Below are positions 55,852 through 64,000 of a stretch of 64,000 nt of DNA, piece after piece. The stretch covers positions 1,612,001 to 1,676,000 of the forward strand of contig JACGZH010000002.1 of the NCBI GenBank assembly GCA_014706385.1, written 5' to 3'. The notes under the pieces are model-generated. The model was not told where the DNA came from. It saw nothing but the letters and a program-made list of their open reading frames with translations, and searched no databases. The translations under genes and the position numbers were made by a program. This DNA comes from Phaffia rhodozyma (lineage: Eukaryota > Basidiomycota > Tremellomycetes > Cystofilobasidiales > Mrakiaceae). Position 1 is the stretch's first letter. The number at the start of each line of letters is the position of its first letter.

Positions 55852-58822
55852 TCAAGCGGTCAGGGCGATATCCAAAGGGTTCTTACCACCCTTGACCTCT
55901 GACATTGAAGGCATCTTCTCGAGTCTGAGGAGCTCAGAGCAGTGCGAGTTGAGTGGATCCTGAGCCATTCTGTGATACAATTTTGTCGTTAAAAGTCCAA
56001 GAAAAAGATATCAGTCAATGTTTAGGCGCGAAACAGAACTATGAAGGTGAACGAACGAGGCAACAGCGATGATATCTTCGCCTTTCGCATAGTACGCTGC
56101 AAAATTCAACTCCGCCGCATCCCCATTGACGTATACATCATCGAATCCTTTTGAGTTACCACAGTATCTCAATTGAGCACCCTGAGCGGACCAGAAGATC
56201 GGAATCTTGCTGAATGGTTTCTTGTTTGCCGGATCTCCAGCGATAGATTCAGCAGCAGCTCGACCGTCTAAGCGAGACGTTCATAGGTCGTTCGGTCCAA
56301 GATTAGTTTCTGTGCACGATGCAGTCAGAAAACGCAGAGTAGACGTACGATTGGCAGCAACATTCCAGTGTTCGATTCGAGTCATTCCACCTCTGTACGG
56401 ATAGGTAGCGATATCTCCTAAGATGACAAAATTGAAAGCCAACTAACCGTTCGTTATAAGAGACAAGAGCGGGAACAGTTAACTCGAAAAACTAGGGACT
56501 GACCGACAGCATAAACGTTTTTCAAGCCTTGTACCCTCAGGAATCCATCGACTTTCACACTGTTGTCCTTCTCAATCTCGATACCTGCGTCTTTGAGCAG
56601 GGAAGTATTCGGCTTTGCTCCCACCCCGAGTACGACTAGATCCGCTTCAAAGGTTTTTCCGTTCTTGAGCTTGACGCCGCCGACCTTGTCTGTGCCATCT
56701 TTAGATTGATCTCGAGAAAATTATAGCATGTTAGCAGATGGTAGGACTCTGAACGTATATCCCATATTTACCTTTAGACACAAAGGAATCGATCTCTGCC
56801 TCCATGTGAAATGTAACACCTTGTTTTCTGGAGAATTCAAAGGACGAGCAACACCGATCAGATCTATTGGCTGTATTACACATACGTAAACCATCGAAAA
56901 GAGCGCGAAGGCAGATAAATGAAGAAAAAAAAAGTAGATTGACATACTCGTGATAAGTCTTGAAACCTTTCCCGACCTCTTTTCCAAGTACGTTCTCGAA
57001 CGGAACGCTTTCCATTCCGACCACGTCCAATGAGGCCAACTTTCGTTTAGAAGCAACTACAGCAAGTTCCATCGAGATGAACGAGGATCCGACAAGAACA
57101 AGTTTAGATCCTTCTTTGAGAGCTGCATAATTCAGACAAGGTGATGGAAGGTTCACGTCAGATACGTTCGAGAGAAATGCAAGAAGAAGACAATAATGGA
57201 CCAAACCAGCATCAATCTTCTTGGAATCTTCGATTCCTCTCAACTGGAAAACGTTTTTGAGATCAATTCCGTCCAAAGGAAGCCTATTTGGATCTGCCCC
57301 TGTTGCCATCACTAGGTGATCATATACCATCTCTTTCCCATCTCCATAAATAATCTTATCGCCTTTGAGATCCAGAGCAGTCACTTCAGTAGAGGTGATA
57401 AGCTCGATAGAGTAGGGTGGGGACTCGTATTCTGAAGCAGGCCGGAGAGCAATCTTGGATGCATCTGTCGTTAACGCTTTGGACTAGATATTTTTTTCCC
57501 AAAGAAAGATAGACCCTCAGAAATGCGCAAGGTAGGAGAGAACGAGAAAACAAGTGATGAAGAAGACGAACGAGCTTGGTTCGATCAATCGGGCCATGAG
57601 GTTCTTTGGAGATCACCGTGATTTTACCTCTGAACCCGAGCTATTAACGTTGAACAAATGCATGGATCAAATCCGTCAGACCTACGACGTTCATCCCAAG
57701 TGAAGGAAGGGAGGAACGGGAAGATGATTCAACCAACCTCTCGAAGACCTTCGATCGCGCCTGCTCCTCCGCTTCCTCCGCCGACAATCACCACTCTTTC
57801 GTTCTTCTTTGTCTTTCTGGCTACTCCTTTCCGCTCATCGCAAGGATTCTTTCCCTTCTTGCTCTCCACGATCTTCAGGTCGGCTTGGATCTTGATCTTT
57901 TCCGATGTGTTGGAAGATGGGATAACCGTGTAAGCATGGAGGGCGTCAAGGCCTGGGGCGTCTTCGATATCTCCAGTTTTCTAATCAAAGGGACCAAAAG
58001 GAACATGACACACGAGACATCAGTTTCCAGAAACGAGATAAGATGAACAGATGGATATACTCACGACAGAGAAGCAGGCTCCGTGCCTAGATATTCAAGA
58101 GATGCATCAGTAGATTGAATAATTAGTATCGAGAGTCAGAATCATCGAACTCACCAAGGACTACCGAACAACATTTAATCGAAGAGGATGAAAAGGTCTT
58201 TTAGCTGATGATATGGAGTTTGCGAGTTTGCTAAATGATGAACTTACCAAACAACTCTGCCAGTGCTAGTCAACACACCCTCTACCATCATACACAATAC
58301 GGTTGTGAGCATGAGATAGGCCCTTTCTGGTCAATCGGAAAGAAGAACTGACTGGCTAGAGGAGCTCCATAATGGGTGCAGATTGCACTGGTTGCATACT
58401 ATCGTGGCGTAGGAAACAGGAGACGACGATAGGCTTGAGATCGGCAACCTCAATCGATCGATAATCAGAAGGAACTTGCGATTTTGCCATCGATTTTGCT
58501 CAAGAGGATCTTTCCTTCTCCGAAACCGACTTGTTTCCTGAGAAGATGACGAGTAGACCGGCCGTGAGATGGTTGATAAGGAGCATGGTGAGTGTCTAGA
58601 AGAAACAAGTACCGATAGAGCAGATTGCGCGCAGAAAGAGGGAACAAACATCTTTCCCTCAAGGAGGTCATCGAACGTGCAGTCGACTTCTTTCGTCACG
58701 GCCTCTTTATCTGGATTAGTCACGCTCGCCATGGTTCTTCTTTGTAGAGTAAGGAAGGGTTGAAGAGGATATGCGCGAGTTCTTTTATATAAGGTTGGCA
58801 AGAGTCCTCTAAGGATGGTCAT
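55852..58822 (-). CDS. Rieske-domain AIF-like NAD(P)H:ferredoxin-type oxidoreductase
   Basis: Flavoprotein of the AIFM3/AIF type with an N-terminal Rieske 2Fe-2S domain. Order: possible mitochondrial presequence from ATG 58822 (MTILRGLLPTLYKRTRAYPL); EVDCTFDDLLEGKM; EGKILLSKIDGKI; YATSAICTHYGAPLA (first Cys/His pair); RVVCPWHGACFSV (second pair, built through a 6-base exon at 58155-58160); FAD Rossmann motif RVVIVGGGGGGAGAIEGLR; NAD-binding LVLVGSSFISMELAVVASKR; VVLGVGAKPNTSLLKDAGIE; GLKNVYAVGDIATYPYRGG (second FAD-binding block); C-terminal domain HWNVAANHGRAAAESIAGD, IFWSAQGAQLRYCGN, DIALTA-stop. All four cluster ligands are present. Intron 58399-58479 is GC-AG. A second ATG at 58732 (MASVTNPDK) could start a cytosolic form. 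Role: redox; AIF homologues are also tied to cell death, which is not testable here. Confidence 0.9.
58155..58160 (-). other. 6-base micro-exon of the Rieske-AIF gene
   Basis: TCCTTG is flanked by TAG on the acceptor side and GTGAGT on the donor side, between introns of 87 bases (58161-58247) and 68 bases (58087-58154). Joined as TG|TCCTTG|GCAC it gives TGT CCT TGG CAC, the Cys-Pro-Trp-His of the Rieske cluster; skipping it removes a cluster Cys. Confidence 0.8.
58782..58791 (-). promoter_or_regulatory. TATA box inside the longer AIF reading frame
   Basis: TATATAAAAG on the minus strand lies about 50 bases upstream of the second in-frame ATG (58732) but downstream of the first (58822). If used, it would yield only the shorter protein without the presequence. 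Confidence 0.45.
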
Positions 58823-59713
58823 GAATGATGGGGGAGGGAGAAAGAGGAAGAGAAGAAAAAGAAGAACAGAAAGCCAACGTTATATATAGGAACCAACGTG
58901 GTCCGATCATCTCATCCGATCGTTCTTACCCGTCCCCAATCATCATCATCATCCATGTTTGTACATGGAAGAACAAACAGGCAACGAGAGAGAAGGTATC
59001 GTATGGCCAGATACACGACTTCATCCGCTCGATTGAGATCGTGACCAATGAAATCGACGTCATATCACCAGAGAGAGTAACCCTAACAGTCTATAGGCAG
59101 CATTATTAGCACTCAACAGCAGCGTACGAAAACATTGATTCATCAGCATTCTTGTGTGCCAACAGATCATGATATTGAGAGATCGACTTCTTATGCATCC
59201 ACATTATATCCATCGTATTAAACATCAGAAGGCGCTAGTCACCACGGTTGAAGCCTTGCTGCACGAGCGAACGCATATTGAATTGGTCAAGCAAGTAGTC
59301 CAGACCAGCGAAACCAGCGAGCCAATATATTGTTCTGACCTGAGTTCTACCAAGATATCGTACTTTGTATTTTGTCAAATGTCATTTGGTATCTGCTTCT
59401 TGCTTGTGTTCCTAACGCTATGGGCAATATGACATCCATGACCTTTCTCTCCATATTTTGTCTTACTCCCCGATGTACGTCCGTATATCAGATGAGATCT
59501 CTTCCGGCGAACGGCTCAACATAGACCCCAGACGGAACCCAGACATGGGCCAAACGGCCCCGGACGGCCCCAAATAATCCCCATACCGGCCCCATATGAG
59601 TTTCCTGCCGGACCGGCGCGGCACTCGTAAGAGAATGACGAAGAAGCTTTGATCTCATTTGATGCAAGAAAACTCAGTCGTTCTCTCATCTCTTCTCCAT
59701 CTTTGTCTCAACA
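58823..59713. other. Divergent intergenic region
   Basis: Separates the Rieske-AIF gene (-) from the M28 peptidase (+). Bases 59500-59640 are G/C-rich with near-repeats of GGCCCC and ACGGCCCC; no named motif is sure. No gene recognised. Confidence 0.5.
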
Positions 59714-62700
59714 ATGCGATCCAGAAGAACAAACACATGGGGACCACTCCCCTCCCTGGTCGTGTTGATACCTGTTGTTTCAGTCCTCACATACCTTACA
59801 GCAAATCGGCTGTCCCGATTACCTGCCCCATTGGCCGAAGGGTGAATCGTTTCTTTCGTTAGAGCTACATGGGCTCAATTGGAGCTGATCTACTCAATTG
59901 ACGAGCCGTTTTACAATTTCACATGCTAAAATAATCCTACAGAACAAATTCTATAACGAATGAACCCCAGTTTTCGGAATCGTTAGCTATCTCTCATATT
60001 CAAGCATTGGAAGATTCCGGGTGGAGGATAGTAGGTAAGTGTCCATCAGGTTTGATTTGTCTCCCAATTGTGGCTAAATACTCCTGGCTCTTTTTGATAT
60101 TCACCACAGGCACGGACGAACACGTTAAGGGAAGAGATTACGTATGGAACCAAGTGAAGGTATTGAAAGAAAAATGTGATCAAGTCCAAGGGTTGGACTG
60201 CGAAGTTGATCTTCAAAGAGGAAACGGCAATCATCGGTAAACGATTCGTCACAAGCTTTCATCAGTCTTTCACTCATCGATTCATCCCCCTCTCCTCTCT
60301 TTCTCCCTCTCACAACCATCTCCTTCAGGTTCAACATTCTAGACCACGATGTCCTGAAGACTTATACTGGCCTGACAAATGTCATCCTTCGGATATCCAA
60401 CGGCTCATCGGAGTCCAAAGAGTCTGCGCTCTTACTGAATTCACATATTGATTCTCAGTTGGTCAGTCTGGTTTTTTTATCTTTCGCATGTCAGGCCGTC
60501 AACTTTGGGCTGATAAGTGGCTCTTAATTACCTTTTTTTTCTGTCTGGAATACAGCCTGGTCCTGGAGCAGCAGATGATGGTGAGCATTTTCAAAGTAAC
60601 TTACCCACCTGTTCCAGCGCGCACGTTAAACTTTCCATCGAAATCCGTCATTTCAAGCTATCGGAGTGGGCATCATGTTGGAAATTGCGCGAATTCTGAT
60701 TGAGAGAGAACGATCGTTCACGAACTCGGTGGTTTTCTGTAAGTGTCTTAGTTCAGGCTTGCTTGTTGTTTCTGATGTCTGATGTCTTTAGTTCTCCTTG
60801 CTTGACGCCTCAGTGTTCAATAACGCAGAGGAAAGTTTGCAAGGTGTGTATCATTTGGCAGATCTCTGAAGTTATGTCACGTTCTTTCTAATCATCCATT
60901 CATTTATTTCACAACAAAGACGTGAGGAAAATGATGATATATCTTTGGACAGCAAAAGTATCAACGTTGACGCTTCTTACCCTTCGCAGGCATCCCATCT
61001 GTTTTCGACACAACATCCTATGGCCAAAACCATCAAAGCGGTGGTCAACCTTGAAGCTGCTGGTACGACTGGCCAGGAGATGCTCTTCCAAGCAACGAAC
61101 AACGCCATGGTCAAAGCATATTCGAAGGTCCCACATCCGCACGGAAGCGTACTTGCAGCTGATATATTCTCGTCAGGTATCATCGGCTCCGATACAGATT
61201 TCGGACAATTTGAGGAGTATCTGAATATTGGAGGGCTCGATATGGCAGTGGTAGACAACTCATGGTATGTACCTCTGTTCTTCGCGTCTCCATAGGCTAA
61301 AGCTTCAGTTTGAAGTTGACGGGTTGAACTTGGGTTTCGGTTCTGGTAGGTATTATCATACAAGCAAAGATACCATTGCGAATTTAGAGAAGGGAACTAC
61401 TCAGGTAAAAAACCAATAATCCCCTAAAACCCTAACTCTGATCTTCTAGTGCTGACGAATCAAGTCTACATTTTGCACGTGTCCTTCAATAGCATTTTGG
61501 AGAGAATGTGTTAGCTGTAGTCGATGAGTTAACCGCTCCGGAGTCTTCTCTTGCCGAGATTGAGAAGGGTGTCAAAGAACAAGATCTGGGTATGTTGTTC
61601 GCTTTTATTTCGATTGAACTTGTGACAAAATCTAACGGACGAGTCATGAACTCCACTACAGTCTATCTGTCCTTCTTCGATTCATACTTCTTGATGTACT
61701 CGCTCGAGACCTCCTCCAAGGTAAACTTTGCCTTTCTGAATCATTGTGATTGTCCTTGACATCGAGAAACTGAACAAGGGAGTTTGGTTGTAACCATTAC
61801 AGATCTCAGCCGTGTTGATCTCGTTGGTAGCACTGCTGGTCCTCAACAGATCAGAGTGGAGGTCATACAAGGCGTATGCGGCTGGAATAGCGGGTTGTGT
61901 GAGCTCTTTCATAGGAGCGCTTTTGGGCGTCAACATAGTGGCACTATTGATGTCCAAGGTGAGACTTCTTTCGTGTTCAGAGTGAGGGTTACGCAGAGAT
62001 GATTGAAGTATCAATTACGCGTTGCTGACGCATGTATGTCTTAGGTATTGGATCGGAGTATGTCTTGGTACTCTCATGAGCTGTTGCCTCTAGGTATGTC
62101 ATCCAGGTCTTTTCTTGATGTCCTTTGCGGATCAACGTTGACATCTTTTGCTTTATTTTCCCGTTCTCAGCTTTATACGCTCCCCCTGCCTTTGCTGGAA
62201 TCTGGGTACGTTTCATTTTAGAGGGAAGAACATCGAGACATCTGCCAAGACTTACACCCTGAGCTTGTATATCTATTTGTATCGATAGATTTCCCAATCT
62301 TTGACGAGTAGATTCGTTCCGTTGGTCGATGCGCCCCTTCTCGAACACGCGTCCCAGACAGGAGTCGTCGTCCTCAACGCTTCGATCATGGCAGCGCTTA
62401 CCTACTTCCGTATCAGGTCCGCTTGCCTGTTTGCGCTCTTGACAGCGGCTGGTGTCATCACGCTCTCGACTTCTGAAATTCTCACCCAGGTGCGCAGGAA
62501 GACAAAGGGATCCATCCATTTAGTACGTTCTCACGTGGTTTCCTCCTTTTCAGATTTTCTGGAGGGTACGATGCTCACCTTTTAGATTCTTTCATCTGTT
62601 CATCTACATACAGGCAGTATATGTAGTTGCTCAGCTAGGTCCGATAGTTTCCGGTACAGACTGCACGAGAACCGTGTTGGGCATCTTTGTACCCCTGACG

Positions 62701-64000
62701 GGTAGGATGGGCGTCATCCCTCCTGTCGAGCTGATCATCGCCAACGTAACTAGAGCTTTGTTTTAGTCATTTTTAATCATGAACTCGAACCATATACTCA
62801 CTTGATTTCAAATTCATGACTGAATATTTAGATCACTGGAGTGTTTTGTTTCCTGTTTGCATCTTCGATCATTCCTCTCTACCACAGATTTGGACCGGCC
62901 TTCCAGAAAAGGGTTGTATTATTTGCGGTGATTGCTTCGGCTGTGTCAGTCGGATTCTTCTCTTTCAAGCGTCCGTTCAGCGATACGGCTCCTCGAAGAG
63001 TTTTCTTCCAGCACGAATTCAATGTATGTGATGTTCAATTCAGCCATCTCGTCTCTCCATGCTGTCGATTGATAAGATGCGAACGAATTCAAAACAACAA
63101 CACAGGCCACCTCGGGAGATTTCAGGTTCCACATAGCCATGATGGATTCTGCTCCAGGTTACACAGAGATCTTCGATGAGGTTCATTCCATCCTTGATCT
63201 CCCTGCTGAATCTAAACTTCAGTCTGTGTCTTTTGAGGAGCGAGATTTGAACCCTACCTGGGACGCTCTCTACCCTGTTCAACACGTATGTAGCCTCCTT
63301 TCGAATTGATACCGTCGATCGGGTGTTGACGTACCATTGGTTGGCCGCTCGTCCCCTGCAGTTTTTTGCTCCGTTTTACTACAAGATCAGTCCTCCCGAA
63401 GAGACTGGCAGACTCCCTACGCTCGAGATTACGGTCGTGGAGGACACGTACGAGAAATCGACGGATATCAGATCGATCAAGTTGAAAATGGATCATGTGG
63501 GATAATCTTATTCAATCCAGCGTTCATAAGTATACCTGGTTCTGACTATTGTTTCTCTTCTATCTTGTAGCCAGGATTGATCTGGCCAGGTAAGACGAAC
63601 GATAAGTCTTTCCCTCTTTGCATATTAAAACACAAAACTGATGATGATTGCTCAATCTTCTTTTCTTCAGTCATCGCGTTCTCCGCGAAAATCAAGTCCT
63701 GGCCTTTCAACACGCCTCCTCCTCAAGAATATATTAGGCATCATCTGAAGAGCGCGAGTGAAAAGTCTTATGAAAGTTATAGTATAGAATTCAAGGTGTT
63801 TGGAAACGAGCCGATTGGTGAGGTTTTATATTTCTCTTCTTCTTTCTTAAGGCATCCGGTCCCAGGCTGGAGAAGGCGGCTGACGATACCAATTTGAATA
63901 CTATCTATACACAGAAATTGATTATGTGGGAATTGTCGAAAACGGAATGCACCCCGCGTGAGTGAAGTCTCGTATACTGCGTCTCTTATAAACATATTTG
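59714..64000 (+). CDS. ER-type M28 zinc metallopeptidase (ERMP1-like), 3' end outside window
   Basis: Multi-spanning membrane aminopeptidase-like protein of the ER (ERMP1) or vacuole (Pff1) group. The ATG at 59714 opens a cytosolic RSRR and membrane helix (LPSLVVLIPVVSVLTYLTAN). Then: FSESLAISHIQALEDSGWRI, KGRDYVWNQVKVLKEKCDQV, FNILDHDVLKTYTGLTNV, LLLNSHIDSQLPGPGAADDA (His and bridging Asp ligands), FLFNNAEESLQ (catalytic Glu and Glu ligand), ASHLFSTQHPMAKTIKAVVN, LEAAGTTGQEMLFQA, GIIGSDTDFGQFEEYLN (Asp ligand), DNSYYYHTSKDTIANLEKGT (His ligand): the full zinc set. Several membrane helices follow (SAVLISLVALLVL; SSFIGALLGVNIVALLM; LFALLTAAGVITLSTSEILT) and a luminal tail (DRVLTYHWLAARPLQFFAPF). 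The last readable exon ends at GMHPA near 63958 with donor GTGAGT and no stop. Bases 60840-60990 can be spliced in more than one way, adding or not an acidic loop (NDDISLDSKSINVDASYPSQ). Confidence 0.88.

Noticed and set aside
1..64000. Transposable elements, tRNA or rRNA genes, CRISPR arrays, viral insertions
   Set aside because: I scanned by eye for reverse transcriptase/transposase motifs, long terminal repeats, tRNA B-box-like GGTTCGA contexts and spaced direct repeats; the few hits (for example GGTTCGAA at 19289) lie inside protein-coding exons. A tRNAscan-SE and RepeatMasker run would settle this.

Overview
This is chromosomal DNA of an intron-dense fungus, most likely a basidiomycete yeast or relative. 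Genes are broken by many introns of about 60-110 bases with GT(A/G/T)xGT donors, frequent CTGAC/CTAAC branch-like motifs and YAG acceptors. Protein families that place it in the fungi are the Rtt109 acetyltransferase, a GPI-anchored aspartic protease, a rhodanese-plus-PTP phosphatase, ATP synthase epsilon of the Atp15 type and a Rieske-AIF oxidoreductase. A tremellomycete (for example the Cystofilobasidiales) is my guess from intron density and moderate GC; I cannot prove it. I see no transposon, CRISPR array, rRNA, tRNA or virus-like gene. Most of the window is housekeeping.

Layout. 1-5181 (+): 3' part of an ABCC transporter. About 5460-5800: an orphan promoter-like block (two CACGTG boxes, a TATA box, a hairpin) with no convincing gene. 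6507-9046 (-): secreted, probably GPI-anchored pepsin-like protease, divergent from 9468-11973 (+), a YqjM-type old yellow enzyme; the shared promoter holds a CRE, an E-box and a G23 tract. 13502-17604 (+): rhodanese-PTP phosphatase. 18180-20026 (-): mitochondrial Phe-tRNA synthetase. 20377-23297 (-): universal-stress-protein-domain protein. 23337-24048 (-): possible UBA mini-protein. 24715-25567 (-): ATP synthase epsilon. 25943-32831 (+): RAD50. 33030-37446 (-): disordered RRM-like/WD40 protein. 37600-38832 (-): p24-gamma cargo receptor. 39055-41287 (+): AlkB dioxygenase with CUE-like and GRF parts. 41621-45756 (-): ribonucleotide reductase large subunit, divergent from 46498-48129 (+), RTT109. 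48396-54624 (-): clathrin heavy chain. 54773-55757 (-): unresolved membrane-type ORFs. 55852-58822 (-): Rieske/AIF-like oxidoreductase. 59714 to beyond 64000 (+): ER-type M28 metallopeptidase.

How the genes relate. The clearest grouping is DNA replication and repair: RAD50, AlkB, RNR1 and RTT109 lie within 22 kb, and the upstream regions of RAD50 and of the RNR1/RTT109 pair carry ACGCGT (MluI cell-cycle box) motifs, suggesting G1/S co-regulation. The most unusual structural theme is micro-exons. Conserved motifs in several genes can only be read if exons of 3, 5, 6, 7, 9, 9 and 13 bases are accepted, together with two GC-AG introns. All exon joins here were inferred by eye from reading frame, splice sites and family motifs; none has transcript support in this analysis.
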